64,000 bases of DNA from positions 124,001-188,000 of the forward strand of contig NZ_BMVO01000010.1 of NCBI RefSeq assembly GCF_014650755.1. Direction: 5' to 3'. Of this stretch, positions 1-8,953 are shown piece after piece. The notes beneath the pieces were generated by a model, which was given only the letters and a program-made list of their open reading frames with translations, had not been told where the DNA came from and did not search any database. Both the position numbers and the translations under genes were made by a program. The DNA is from Streptomyces chryseus (GTDB lineage Bacteria > Actinomycetota > Actinomycetes > Streptomycetales > Streptomycetaceae). Within the stretch, counting starts at the first letter, position 1. Each line of letters starts with the position of its first letter.

Positions 1-363
1 CTGATCAGCAAGCTCGTCGCCGCGGGCGTGAACATGACGGAGCCGGGGGCGACGCCTCCGGCGGAAGAGGAAGCCACGGCGGGAGACGGGGCGGCGCTGC
101 CCGCCGGGCCGCTGGCCGGCATGACCGTCGTCGTCACCGGCGCGATGACCGGGCCGCTGGAGAAGCTCAGCCGCAACCAGATGAACGAGGTCATCGAGCG
201 TGCGGGCGGCAAGGCGTCGTCCAGCGTCTCGAAGCGCACGGCGCTGGTGGTGGCGGGCGAGAACGCGGGCTCGAAACGGGCGAAGGCGGAGGACCTCGGC
301 GTACGGATCGCGACCCCGGACGAGTTCGCGGTGATGGTCGCCGACGCGCTGCCGGAGGACTAG
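1..363 (+). CDS. ligA: NAD-dependent DNA ligase LigA, C-terminal fragment (BRCT domain)
   Basis: The reading frame is open from base 1, so only the last 120 residues are in the window and the start lies upstream. They comprise an Ala/Glu-rich linker and a C-terminal BRCT domain (LAGMTVVVTGAMTGPLEKLS, then the AGGKASSSVS and TALVVAGENAGSK segments). This order of strand, glycine turn and GGK loop is that of the BRCT domain closing bacterial LigA, which seals nicks during replication and repair using NAD+. The adenylation, OB and HhH domains are not visible. Another BRCT protein cannot be excluded, but the length and the tail typical of actinobacterial LigA favour this call. A perfect hairpin about 110 nt downstream would end transcription. 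Confidence 0.85.
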   Translation: MISKLVAAGVNMTEPGATPPAEEEATAGDGAALPAGPLAGMTVVVTGAMTGPLEKLSRNQMNEVIERAGGKASSSVSKRTALVVAGENAGSKRAKAEDLGVRIATPDEFAVMVADALPED

Positions 364-471
364 CGGAGCGGAGGGCCGGCGACCGGAGAACCTGCCGGGA
401 CCGGAGGACCAGCGGCTCGGCGCCCGCAGGGGGCCAGAAGCGGGGTCGGGGGCGCCCCGGTTCGGAACGGC

Positions 472-498
472 GGGTGGCGGGGAACACCCCCGCCACCC
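472..498. terminator. Bidirectional intrinsic terminator between ligA and the M64 peptidase gene
   Basis: A perfect 11-bp GC-rich stem (GGGTGGCGGGG at 472-482, its complement at 488-498) encloses a 5-nt loop. It lies between two convergent genes, 15 nt from the stop of the minus-strand gene. There is no U-tract, as is usual for Streptomyces terminators. Confidence 0.7.
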
Positions 499-512
499 CC
501 CGGCCCGTACCG

Positions 513-2459
513 CTACCGGCCGACGCCCGCCCCCGCTCCCGGCGGAACCAGCGTGACCCGGAACGCCCTCGCCGGGCCCGTGTTGCCCGCCGAGTCGATC
601 GTGCGGTACTCGATCGTGTGCGCGCCGTACTCCGGCGTCGCGTCGTCCCACGGCACGACGCGCGGCGTGCCGAGCTTGCCGTACACCAGGTCGTCGATGA
701 CCGTGCCGCCCGGCGTGAAGAGGAACGGGGCGTCCGCGTCCGTCGGCCAGCCGAAGTACGTGTACCAGCCGTCGCCGTCGACCCGGAACTGCGTGACCAC
801 GTACCCGTCCTGATCGTCCCGCGCCGTCAGCTTCATCGTGAACGGCCCGTCATAGACGTACTCCACCGGCCTGCCCGGCCGCCGCACCGTGCGCAGCGGA
901 TCGGACAGCGCGTACGCCGCTGTCGCGGGTGTCGCGTCGACCGTCCAGGTCAGCGTCCGCTCCGTACCGGCGATGCGCGCCGTCAGGACGTGGCTGCCGC
1001 CGCCCGGCGCCAGCGCTCCGAGGTCCAGGTCGCGGTCGTTGCCGGGGTTGCGGACCGGCCGCCCGTCGAGTGTCCACCGCACGCGCGGGTCGCGGTCCGT
1101 GGGGTGGGTGGTGTCGGCGTACACGACCGACTCGGCCCCCACCGGGGCGGCGGTCGCGGTGTGACCCGTGAACGCGGCTGCGACGGGCGACGGTCGCGTC
1201 GTGAGGGACGGGTCGACCGTCCACGTGACGGTGCGGGTCAGCGCCGACGAGGCGCGGATCCCGGGGTCCCGCACGAACGGGGTCGGGTCGGACACCGTCG
1301 CTGTGAGGGTGTGCCGGCGGCCCTCGCGCAGCCCGAGGCGCCGCAGGTCCAGGCTGCGCTCGCCCGCCGTGCCGCCCACCCGGCGGCCGTCGAGCCGCCA
1401 CACGGTGTCGAGTTCGCCGCCCACCGGATGCAGTGTGTCGACCCACACCGTCCGGTCGTCGCCGACCGGTCCGCCGTTCGGGGTGTGCCCCTGCACCAGG
1501 TTCACCTTGGCGGAGATCGCCCGCGTCATCACCTCCCGCTCCACCTGGTCGAAGGAGTAACCGAGCGTCTTCATCAGGGAGTGCCTGCTCGGCCGCCACA
1601 CCCCCTTCGTCTGGTACATGCCGCCCTCATGACGTCCGATGACACCGCCGGCGTCGCTGCGCTCGCCCAGCCAGCGCCACCACTTGCGCCGCTCGGCGCG
1701 CATCTGCCGCTCGGTGAGGAGTGTGTGGTGGGCGGAGTCCGGCTCCCCGCCCTGGTACGTACCGCCGGGCACTCCGCGCGCGTAGTAGTCGTACTCGTCC
1801 TGGAGCTTGCCCAGCGAGTGCCCGATCTCGTGCGGCGTGATGAGCGACGACAGCGCGTTGCCGCCGGACGCCGTGGCGAAGGTGCCGCCCGCGCCGCCGT
1901 ACGTCGCACTGTTGGCGAGACCGACGATCTGCCGGTTGGAGCTGTTCGAACCGGGGACCAGATCGGCCAGGGCGGTCGCCGCCGCCGCGTCGATCGACAG
2001 CAGCCGCTGCACACTCGCCGGGTTGCAGCCGCCCCAGAAGCCCATGTCCAGCGGGGTGTCGCGGCGGGGTGCGTCGAGGCCAGGATCGCAGTCGACGCCC
2101 GACTCGGCGGACGGCACCTGCACCGCCCAGACGTTGATGTACGAACGGTAGGAGGCGAACGGCTCCGTGCTCCACAGCACGTTGAGGTGCTTGTCGACAT
2201 CGGCGCGGAAGGCCGCCATGTCACCGGCCGTGTACCCGTCACCGAGAACGACCAGGTTGAACCGCCGGCCGGCCGGCCCCGTCCGCTGGACCGGCACCAC
2301 CTCGGCGTGCTCCGTCACGGGGTGCGGCGCTCCCGCCACCGCCCCCGACGTCACTGCCGCTCCTGTCGCCGCCGTGGCCGGCGGTGTGGTGCCGACGGCG
2401 CAGGCGACGAGGAGCGCCCCCGTCACCGCGAGAAGCGCGGGTCTGTTCCGAAGTCTCAT
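513..2459 (-). CDS. Secreted M64 (IgA peptidase-like) zinc metallopeptidase
   Basis: The product is 648 aa. The metal site is HEIGH at residues 210-214 followed by LQDEY at 219-223, the HExxH...DEY arrangement of peptidase family M64 (IgA-specific metalloendopeptidase clan). The N-terminus is a signal peptide whose LVAC sequence (residues 17-20) fits a lipobox, so the enzyme may be a lipoprotein. The C-terminal half contains beta-rich modules repeating phrases such as RTVTWTVDPS and RTLTWTVDAT, probably Ig-like adhesion or spacer domains. The ATG at 2459 is chosen because the signal peptide begins there; the frame runs further upstream into the neighbouring gene but without signal-peptide character. 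The natural substrate is unknown; cleavage of IgA should not be assumed for a soil organism. Confidence 0.82.
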   Translation of the reverse strand: MRLRNRPALLAVTGALLVACAVGTTPPATAATGAAVTSGAVAGAPHPVTEHAEVVPVQRTGPAGRRFNLVVLGDGYTAGDMAAFRADVDKHLNVLWSTEPFASYRSYINVWAVQVPSAESGVDCDPGLDAPRRDTPLDMGFWGGCNPASVQRLLSIDAAAATALADLVPGSNSSNRQIVGLANSATYGGAGGTFATASGGNALSSLITPHEIGHSLGKLQDEYDYYARGVPGGTYQGGEPDSAHHTLLTERQMRAERRKWWRWLGERSDAGGVIGRHEGGMYQTKGVWRPSRHSLMKTLGYSFDQVEREVMTRAISAKVNLVQGHTPNGGPVGDDRTVWVDTLHPVGGELDTVWRLDGRRVGGTAGERSLDLRRLGLREGRRHTLTATVSDPTPFVRDPGIRASSALTRTVTWTVDPSLTTRPSPVAAAFTGHTATAAPVGAESVVYADTTHPTDRDPRVRWTLDGRPVRNPGNDRDLDLGALAPGGGSHVLTARIAGTERTLTWTVDATPATAAYALSDPLRTVRRPGRPVEYVYDGPFTMKLTARDDQDGYVVTQFRVDGDGWYTYFGWPTDADAPFLFTPGGTVIDDLVYGKLGTPRVVPWDDATPEYGAHTIEYRTIDSAGNTGPARAFRVTLVPPGAGAGVGR

Positions 2460-2521
2460 GGTGGTGCGCCCTCCGTCTGCCGTCCGGTGATCAAGCGGTG
2501 GCGGGGAGCGTACGGGTGCGG

Positions 2522-3760
2522 TCAACGCGCGGTAAAGGGGCGGGAGTTGCCGTTGGCGTGAATCGTGAGGCGGCCGGGCGCCGACGTCAGCGGCTCCGGC
2601 AGCCGCAGGCCGGGTCCGCCCGGCGTCACCGAGCCGAGGACGCTCGCGCGCCGGGCGCCGGTGCACGAAGGCACGGTGCCCGGCAGGCCGTGCGCGGTCA
2701 GCCAGCCCAGCACGGCGAAGGCGTACGCCTCCTTCGCGTCCGACGGCAGCCCCAGCTCGTCCGACGTCCGCAGCGGTACGCCGCCTCCGCCGCCCAACTC
2801 CTCCCGCAGCCACTCCATCAGCACCGGGTTGCGGGTCCCCCCGCCCGACGCGATCACCTCCGTCGCCCCGAAGGGCCGGACGGCGTCGGCGACGGTCCGG
2901 GCCGTGAGCCGGGTCAGCGTGGCCACCACGTCCTCGACGGGCAGTGGCCCGAACGCGCCGAGGGCCGCGCGCAGGTAGGGCAGATGGAACAGCTCCTTGC
3001 CCGTCGTCTTCGGCGCGGGCCGGGCGTAGTACGGCTCGTCCAGCAGCCGTCGCAGCAACGGCGGACGCACCCGGCCCCGTGCGGCGAGCGCGCCGTCCAC
3101 GTCCATGGAGTACGCCCCACCGAGGGCTTCACGGGCCGCCGGCTCCTGGACGGCCGCGTCGATCAGCGCGTTGCCCGGCCCGGTGTCGAAGGCCAGCGGT
3201 CCGCCGCCCGCCCCGTCGGAGGCCACCGTGACGTTCCCGATCCCGCCCAGGTTGAGCGCCACGGGCACCCCCGGCCGCCCCCGCAGCCACATGACGTCGA
3301 CGACGCTCACCAGCGGCGCGCCCTGGCCCCCGGCGGCCACGTCCCGCGTACGGAAGCCCGAGACGACGGGGCGGCCGGTCGCCTCGGCGATCCAGGCGGG
3401 CTCGCCGATCTGGAGCGTGCCGTGCACCCGGCCGGCCTCGGTCCAGTGGTAGACGGTCTGCCCGTGCGAGGCAATCAAGCCGGCCCGCCCGTCGCACAGT
3501 TCCAGGTCGGCCCGGACCGCTGCCGCCGCGAACGCCTGGCCGATGCGCGTGTCCAGCCGGCACACCGTGGCCAGATCCGTCGCGGCGGGCGGCAGCGCCC
3601 CGGCCAGCGCCGCCCGCAGGTCGTCGTCGTACGCCGTGCTGATCAGGCCCAGCGGCGTGAGCACCAGCGTGTCCCCGTCGAGGACGAGCTCGGCGGCGGC
3701 CGCGTCGATGGCGTCGTACGACGTGCCGGACATCAGCCCGATCACCCGCAGGGCGCTCAC
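2522..3760 (-). CDS. anmK: Anhydro-N-acetylmuramic acid kinase AnmK
   Basis: The product is 412 aa, close to the usual 370-400 aa of AnmK, which phosphorylates and opens 1,6-anhydro-MurNAc to MurNAc-6-P during peptidoglycan recycling. Family motifs are MSGTSYDAIDA (phosphate-binding loop near the N-terminus), SHGQTVYHW, NLGGIGNVT, FDTGPGNALID and the late ASGGGTRNP loop of the sugar-kinase/actin fold. The GTG start at 3760 overlaps the TGA stop of the upstream transporter gene (GTGA), implying translational coupling. That coupling suggests the transporter may import a substrate related to cell-wall recovery, though its family does not show this. Confidence 0.93.
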   Translation of the reverse strand: MSALRVIGLMSGTSYDAIDAAAAELVLDGDTLVLTPLGLISTAYDDDLRAALAGALPPAATDLATVCRLDTRIGQAFAAAAVRADLELCDGRAGLIASHGQTVYHWTEAGRVHGTLQIGEPAWIAEATGRPVVSGFRTRDVAAGGQGAPLVSVVDVMWLRGRPGVPVALNLGGIGNVTVASDGAGGGPLAFDTGPGNALIDAAVQEPAAREALGGAYSMDVDGALAARGRVRPPLLRRLLDEPYYARPAPKTTGKELFHLPYLRAALGAFGPLPVEDVVATLTRLTARTVADAVRPFGATEVIASGGGTRNPVLMEWLREELGGGGGVPLRTSDELGLPSDAKEAYAFAVLGWLTAHGLPGTVPSCTGARRASVLGSVTPGGPGLRLPEPLTSAPGRLTIHANGNSRPFTAR

Positions 3761-5076
3761 CGCAGCGCCCGGTGGTGAGCCTCGCCGCGCAGCGTCAGCA
3801 GCGCGGCGAGGCTCACCGCGCAGGCCGCCGCCGCGTAGTACGCGGGAATGTCGGCATTCCCGGTCCGCTCGACGACCTGGGTGATGATCAGCCCCGCGCA
3901 GCCCGAGAACACCGCGTTGGACAGCGCGTACGCCAGCCCGAGCCCCGTGTAGCGCACCGTGGTCGGGAACATCTCGGCCAGCATCGCGGGCCCCGGCCCC
4001 GCCATCAGCCCGACGGCGGCCCCCGCGCCGAAGAGCGCCGCCCCCTTCGCGTACGTCGGCGTCCCCGGGTCCTGCACCAGGTTCAGCAGCGGCAGCGCGA
4101 GCACCGCGACCAGCAGCGCGCCGGCGACCATCACCGTCCGCCGCCCGATCCGGTCGCTGACCGCGCCGGCGGGCAGGATCGAGGCCGCGAACCCGAGGTT
4201 GGCCAGGACGGTGGCGACGAGCGCCTGCTGGAACGTCGCGTTCAGCGTGCTCTGGAGGTACGAGGGGAGGACGACCAGGAAGGTGTAGCCGGCCGCCGAC
4301 CAGCCCATCAGCCGCCCGGCGCCCAGCGCGACGGCCCTGACCGTCTCCCCGGCGGGCGGCCGCCGCGCGGGTGCGCTCTTCTCGACGACGGCCGACGCGA
4401 AGGCCGGCGTCTCGTCCAGCCGCAGCCGCAGCCACAGCGCGACGAGCCCGAGCGGAAGCGTCAGGAGGAACGGCACCCGCCAGCCCCACCCGTTCAGCTG
4501 CGACGTGGTCAGCACGGTCGCGAGGAGCGCCGCCGCGCCGGCGCCCGCGAGCAGGCCGAGCGCCACCGTGAACGACTGCCACGCCCCGTACAGGCCCCGG
4601 CGGCCCGGCGGGGCGAACTCCGTCATGACCGACACCGCCCCGCCGAACTCGCCGCCCGCCGAGAGCCCTTGCAGGATCCGCAGCAGCGTCAGCAGCCACG
4701 GCGCGGCCGCACCGATGGAGGCGTACGTCGGCAGCGCGCCGATCAGCGTCGTGGCGGCGGTCATCAGGCAGATGACCAGGATGAGCGTCGGCCGGCGGCC
4801 GATCCGGTCACCGAGCCGCCCGAACAGCGCCGCCCCGACGGGCCGGAAGAAGAACGCGAGGGCGAACGACGCGTAGGTCTTGACGAGCGCCTCCACCTCG
4901 CTGCCCCCCTCGGGGGTGAAGAAGTGCGCCGCGATGACGGTGGCGAAGTAGCCGTAGACGCCGAACTCGTACCACTCGATGAAGTTGCCGACGGACCCCG
5001 CGACCAGCGCCCGGCGGGAGCGGGCCGGCCGGGCTGTCACAGGGGGCGGGACCGGACCGGTGGCGGGTGTGGTCAT
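3757..5076 (-). CDS. MFS transporter, metabolite:H+ symporter (MHS) family
   Basis: The product is 439 aa with about twelve hydrophobic segments. GNFIEWYEFGVYGYFATVIA near the N-terminus and the GDRIGRRPT loop between helices 2 and 3 are hallmarks of the MHS branch of the major facilitator superfamily (relatives of KgtP, ShiA and ProP). A second DRIGRR loop begins the second half, showing the internal duplication. Known members import organic acids or osmolytes with protons; the substrate here cannot be read from sequence. The ATG at 5076 is the first start before the cytoplasmic N-terminus. The gene overlaps anmK by 4 nt and is probably co-transcribed with it. Confidence 0.85.
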   Translation of the reverse strand: MTTPATGPVPPPVTARPARSRRALVAGSVGNFIEWYEFGVYGYFATVIAAHFFTPEGGSEVEALVKTYASFALAFFFRPVGAALFGRLGDRIGRRPTLILVICLMTAATTLIGALPTYASIGAAAPWLLTLLRILQGLSAGGEFGGAVSVMTEFAPPGRRGLYGAWQSFTVALGLLAGAGAAALLATVLTTSQLNGWGWRVPFLLTLPLGLVALWLRLRLDETPAFASAVVEKSAPARRPPAGETVRAVALGAGRLMGWSAAGYTFLVVLPSYLQSTLNATFQQALVATVLANLGFAASILPAGAVSDRIGRRTVMVAGALLVAVLALPLLNLVQDPGTPTYAKGAALFGAGAAVGLMAGPGPAMLAEMFPTTVRYTGLGLAYALSNAVFSGCAGLIITQVVERTGNADIPAYYAAAACAVSLAALLTLRGEAHHRALR

Positions 5077-5231
5077 GGGGCCAGCGTGCTGACCGCGAAG
5101 CCGCTCCACAAGCCCCGTGCGCCACCTGCCGTACGCCGCCGGGCGCCCCGCGCACCCCTGCCCCATGACGCCGGGCGCGCCCGGTGACCCGGGCGGGGGC
5201 TGCCCGGAGTCGACCGGCGCGCGGGCGTCGC

Positions 5232-6026
5232 TCAGGCGCCCGGCGGCACCCGTGAGGGCCGCCCCGCGCCCCGCGTCACGGTGTACCCGGCGATCGCCGC
5301 GGCCGCCCCGAGGACGCCCCCGCCCACCGTCCAGATCCAGCGCGAGGACCACCAGCCCGACGAGAAGGCCCCGTCGGCCGCTTCGGCCACCTCCGCGTCC
5401 GACGCGCCCGGCACCAGCGGCACCGCCAGCGTGCCGTCCACCGCCCGTGCCCCGCCCGCGTCCTTCGCCGTCGCGAGGACCTCCGCGCGCACCGGCAGGC
5501 CGAGGTCCTCCTGCGGCAGATCGGCGACCGTCAGCCGTACGAAGTAACTCCCCGGCAGTGGATCGTCGGCCCACGGCTCCGCCCAGGCCCGCACCGTCCG
5601 CAGCGTGCAGGAAACGGTGACGGAAGCCGCGCCGGCCGGCGCCGCCTTCGTCTGGCCGCCGTGCACGCAGGCCTGACGCCGGCGCAGTCCGTCGTACACG
5701 TCGAGCCGCCACGTGGCCGCGCCGTGCCGGGCCGCCGCCTCCGGCAGCTTCACCGTGGCCCGCACGGTGGCGGTGCGCCCCGCGTCGGCGTCGAACACCC
5801 AGTAGAGGTAGTCACCGGTGGACGCCTCGGCCGTGGCCGGCTGGTCCTGCCGGATCTTCACCGCCGTACGGAAGGCGGTGCCCGCCTCCGTCGGCGCCGC
5901 CTGCTCCTCGCCGTCCCCGGAGGCCCCCGGCGAGGGGGCCGGGTCGGCGAGGACGGGAGCGGCCGCCTGGAAGAGCGCCGCGCCCGCCAGCAGGACCCCG
6001 CTCAGCATCCGTGTCGTCGTACGCAT
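5232..6026 (-). CDS. Secreted, membrane-anchored partner of the upstream VWA protein (unknown function)
   Basis: The product is 264 aa: an N-terminal signal peptide ending near PVLADPA, a beta-rich extracellular region including RTATVRATVKLPEAAA, and one C-terminal transmembrane helix (WIWTVGGGVLGAAAAIAGYTV) with a short basic tail. It matches no family I can name. The ATG at 6026 is preferred because GGAGGA lies nine nt upstream and the start overlaps the stop of the VWA gene by one base (TGATG). Both products have the same export-and-anchor topology, so a surface complex is likely. Its extracellular domain resembles the part of the VWA protein that follows the VWA fold (both mention a strand pattern near a secretion-type D/G-rich loop), but this similarity is weak. 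Confidence 0.6.
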   Translation of the reverse strand: MRTTTRMLSGVLLAGAALFQAAAPVLADPAPSPGASGDGEEQAAPTEAGTAFRTAVKIRQDQPATAEASTGDYLYWVFDADAGRTATVRATVKLPEAAARHGAATWRLDVYDGLRRRQACVHGGQTKAAPAGAASVTVSCTLRTVRAWAEPWADDPLPGSYFVRLTVADLPQEDLGLPVRAEVLATAKDAGGARAVDGTLAVPLVPGASDAEVAEAADGAFSSGWWSSRWIWTVGGGVLGAAAAIAGYTVTRGAGRPSRVPPGA

Positions 6027-7318
6027 CAGTTCGTCCTCCATACGGCGAGGCGCCAGCGCGAGAGCCAGCCCCACACGAGACCGGCGAGCAGGCCGGTCAG
6101 AGCGAGCACGCCGAGCAGCCACCAGCCGTGCCCGAGACCGAAGGAGGCGACGTCCGACGCCTCGTCGGGGCCGTCCACCAGGTCGACGGCCAGCTCGACC
6201 GGCAGACCGGGCGTCGTCTTGACGGACGGGGGAGCGGAGAAGGAGTTGCTGACCTGGAGACACACGGTCTCCGCCGCCGGTTTCACCTCGTCGGCGGTGT
6301 CGTCGTCCAGCGGGGCCTTCGGATAGCGCAGCCCGGTCGAGATCACGTCCGTACGGCCGTCCCCCGCCTCCTCGCCGCGCACGATCTCGCGGCCGCGCGT
6401 GGTCACCGCCCGCAGCAGTACGCCGTAGTCGCGGTTCACGGCGCGGTCGGCGCCGACGCTGACCGCGGCCCGCAGTTCCTGACCGGGCAGTACGTCGACC
6501 CGGTACCAGCGGTGCTCGGAGAACTCCTCGCGGTCGGTGTAGAGGCCCGCCGTCAGCCGCGGCGCGTCCGCGCACCGGTCCGCGCCGTCGGTCGCGACCG
6601 GCTTGACGACCGGGTCGGCCGCGCGGTCCACCAACTGCTTGACCCGGCTGGACAGTTCATCGGTGTGCTGTACGGCCGTGTACGTGCCGCCGGTCGCCTC
6701 CGCGATGCAGGTGAGCTGCCGGCGGATCTTCGCGTTCGGGACCAGGCCGAGGGTGTCGACGACCAGGTGGGTGCCCTTCGCGGCGATCTCACGGGCCACT
6801 TCGCACGGGTCGAGCGGACCGCAGGTGTCCTCGCCGTCGGTGATGAGCACGATCCTGCGTGTGCCGTTGCCGCCTTCGAGGTCGTCGGCCGCGCCGAGGA
6901 GGGCGGGGCCGATCGGCGTCCAGCCGGTCGGCGCCAGGGTGGCGACGGCGGTCTTGGCCTCGGTCCTGTCCAGCGGGCCGACCGGGTACAGCTGCCGGGT
7001 GTCCTTGCAGCCTGTCTTGCGGTTGTCGCCGGGATAGTCGGCGCCGAGGGTGCGTATGCCCAGCAGCACCTCCTCGGGCACGGCGTCCAGTACGTCGTTG
7101 AACGCCTGCTTGGCGGCCGCCATCCGGGACTGGCCGTCGATGTCCTTGGCCCGCATGGAGCCGCTGACGTCGAGGACCAGTTCGACCTTGGGGGACTCGC
7201 GCGCGTCCGGTTCGTCGGCGGCAGCGGCGGCTGCGGCGGGGCCGGCCGGGAGCAGGCCGGCGGCCAGGGCGACGAGCAGGCCGAACGCCCTTGCCGTCAG
7301 CCGTTTTCTTGTGATCAT
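6026..7318 (-). CDS. Membrane-anchored von Willebrand factor type A domain protein
   Basis: The product is 430 aa. A signal peptide (residues 1-35) is followed by a VWA fold with an intact MIDAS motif, DVSGSM at 50-55, plus the later TGWTPIGPAL and ITDGEDTCG strands that complete metal binding. About 170 residues of unassigned extracellular sequence follow, and one transmembrane helix (WWLLGVLALTGLLAGLVWGW) with a basic tail ends the protein. VWA domains bind protein ligands through a divalent metal. The gene is translationally coupled to the next one (TGATG). A consensus-like promoter ends six nt before the ATG and there is no Shine-Dalgarno sequence, so the mRNA may be leaderless. Confidence 0.83.
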   Translation of the reverse strand: MITRKRLTARAFGLLVALAAGLLPAGPAAAAAAADEPDARESPKVELVLDVSGSMRAKDIDGQSRMAAAKQAFNDVLDAVPEEVLLGIRTLGADYPGDNRKTGCKDTRQLYPVGPLDRTEAKTAVATLAPTGWTPIGPALLGAADDLEGGNGTRRIVLITDGEDTCGPLDPCEVAREIAAKGTHLVVDTLGLVPNAKIRRQLTCIAEATGGTYTAVQHTDELSSRVKQLVDRAADPVVKPVATDGADRCADAPRLTAGLYTDREEFSEHRWYRVDVLPGQELRAAVSVGADRAVNRDYGVLLRAVTTRGREIVRGEEAGDGRTDVISTGLRYPKAPLDDDTADEVKPAAETVCLQVSNSFSAPPSVKTTPGLPVELAVDLVDGPDEASDVASFGLGHGWWLLGVLALTGLLAGLVWGWLSRWRLAVWRTN

Positions 7319-7354
7319 CGCCGGATCCTATTGAAGATCGTCTCCGGCGCCCAA
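7319..7354 (-). promoter_or_regulatory. Candidate promoter for the VWA operon, probably leaderless
   Basis: Reading the minus strand, TTGGGC (7354-7349) and TAGGAT (7330-7325) are separated by 18 nt, a good fit to the vegetative Streptomyces consensus. Only six bases (CCGGCG) separate the -10 box from the ATG at 7318, so transcription should start at or next to the start codon. Confidence 0.5.
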
Positions 7355-7370
7355 ACGTGGCTCCGTTCCG

Positions 7371-7793
7371 TCAGAGCGCGTGCCCGGTGGTCGCGTCCAC
7401 GTGCGCCGGGACAGGATCGTGGCGGTCGCCCACGGTGGACGTGCCCGTCGGCTCGAACAGCAGGATCGACGCGCCGGCCGCCGCCGACGGCTTGTGCCAC
7501 GTGCCGCGCGGCACGACGTGGACCGAGCCGGCGGGCAGGACCACGGACCGCTCCGCGCCGTCCTCGCCCCCCTCGCGCAGCGCGATGGTCAGCTCACCCT
7601 CCAGTACCTGGAAGAACTCGTCCGTGTCCTCGTGGACGTGCCAGACGTGCTCGCCGCGGACCTTGGCGACGCGTACGTCGTAGTCGTTGACGCGGGTCAC
7701 GATGCGCGGGCTCCACAGCGCGTCGAAGGAGCCGAGGGCGTCGGTGAGCGCGACGGGGGATTCCTGCCGGGTGTGCGGTGCGTTCGTTGCCAT
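7371..7793 (-). CDS. Cupin-domain protein
   Basis: The product is 140 aa, a single small beta-barrel. The first cupin motif is visible as EHVWHVHEDTDEFFQVLEG (two His, one Glu, then the G-x5-PxG-like turn), and the second as PAGSVHVVPRGTWHKP with a further His. These supply a metal site, so an enzyme (dioxygenase, isomerase) or small-molecule sensor is possible. The gene diverges from a GlxA/AraC-type regulator with 52 bp between the start codons, so the regulator probably controls it. No substrate can be assigned. Confidence 0.82.
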   Translation of the reverse strand: MATNAPHTRQESPVALTDALGSFDALWSPRIVTRVNDYDVRVAKVRGEHVWHVHEDTDEFFQVLEGELTIALREGGEDGAERSVVLPAGSVHVVPRGTWHKPSAAAGASILLFEPTGTSTVGDRHDPVPAHVDATTGHAL

Positions 7794-7845
7794 GGCCTCA
7801 TCGTCGTCCCTGGTGTCCGTCCGCCGTGAGTGCTACGAATCGCAC

Positions 7846-8844
7846 ATGGCGCAAGAATCCTCGCAGGCGGCGTCCCGGCCCCGCCTCCACCGGGTCGTCG
7901 TGATCGTCGACGAGAACTCCAACCCCTTCGAACTCGGCTGCGTCACCGACGTGTTCGGCCTGCGCCGGCCCGAACTCGGCCGGGAGCTCTACGACTTCGC
8001 GCTCTGTTCCCCCGAGCCCCGCACCCTCATGAGGGACGGGTTCTTCACACTCACCGGGGTCGCGGAGCTGGCGGCGGCCGACACCGCGGACACCCTGATC
8101 GTCCCCAACCGGCCGGACACCGAGGTGCCGCGCCGCCCCCGCGTACTGGACGCCGTCCGGCGGGCCCACGCACGGGGCGCGCGCCTCGTCGGCTTCTGCA
8201 GCGGCGCCTTCACCCTCGCGGAAGCGGGGGTACTGGACGGGCGCCGCGCCACCGCGCACTGGCAGTGGGCGGACTCCTTCCGGGCCCGCTTCCCCGCGGT
8301 CCGGCTCGAACCGGACGTGCTGTTCGTCGACGACGGCGACATCCTCACCGCCGCCGGCAGCGCCGCCGCCCTGGACCTCGGCCTCCACCTGGTCCGCCGC
8401 GACCACGGCGTGGAGGCCGCGGTCTCCGTGAGCCGGCGCCTCGTCTTCGCCGCCCACCGTGACGGCGGGCAGCGCCAGTTCGTCGAGCACCCGCTCCCCT
8501 CGGCCGCCGCCTCCGCCGACCTGTCGCTCGGCCCGCTCCTCGCCTGGGCCAGGGAACGGCTCGCCGCACCCCTGACCGTCACCGCCCTCGCCGCGCACGC
8601 GGCCGTCAGCCCGGCGACCCTGCACCGCAGGTTCCGCGCCCAGCTCGGCACCACCCCCCTGGCCTGGCTCACCGCCGAACGGGTCGCCCTGGCCTGCCGC
8701 CTGATGGAACGCGGCGACCCCGCCGTCGAGTCCGTGGCCCGCGCCAGCGGACTCGGTACGGCCGCCAACCTCCGCGCCCAGCTGCGCCGCCGCACCGGCC
8801 TGACTCCCAGCGCCTACCGCGAGCGCTTCGCCCCGGGCGCCTGA
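7846..8844 (+). CDS. GlxA-type transcriptional regulator (DJ-1/PfpI-like domain + AraC HTH)
   Basis: The product is 332 aa. The first ~180 residues form a DJ-1/PfpI (class I amidotransferase-like) sensor domain, with the elbow GFCSGAFTLAEAG; residues ~220-325 are an AraC-type double helix-turn-helix (SPATLHRRFRAQLGTTPLAW and GLTPSAYRERF). The ATG at 7846 begins the conserved part; the frame extends upstream through the divergent cupin promoter, which is unlikely to be coding. Regulators of this kind usually activate an adjacent catabolic or detoxification gene, here most likely the divergent cupin gene. Confidence 0.87.
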   Translation: MAQESSQAASRPRLHRVVVIVDENSNPFELGCVTDVFGLRRPELGRELYDFALCSPEPRTLMRDGFFTLTGVAELAAADTADTLIVPNRPDTEVPRRPRVLDAVRRAHARGARLVGFCSGAFTLAEAGVLDGRRATAHWQWADSFRARFPAVRLEPDVLFVDDGDILTAAGSAAALDLGLHLVRRDHGVEAAVSVSRRLVFAAHRDGGQRQFVEHPLPSAAASADLSLGPLLAWARERLAAPLTVTALAAHAAVSPATLHRRFRAQLGTTPLAWLTAERVALACRLMERGDPAVESVARASGLGTAANLRAQLRRRTGLTPSAYRERFAPGA

Positions 8845-8953
8845 ACCGGTTGGAGTTCACGCACCCGCAACACTGCGCGGCCATCATTTCAGGATGCGGA
8901 CGTTTCCCGCCGTGACCTGGACAAACGCCCTCGCCCACTGCGACGCTCCCGCC

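Noticed and set aside
474..2561. Long plus-strand reading frame opposite the M64 gene
   Set aside because: Arg/Pro-rich translation without motifs; the minus frame has an intact metal site and signal peptide.
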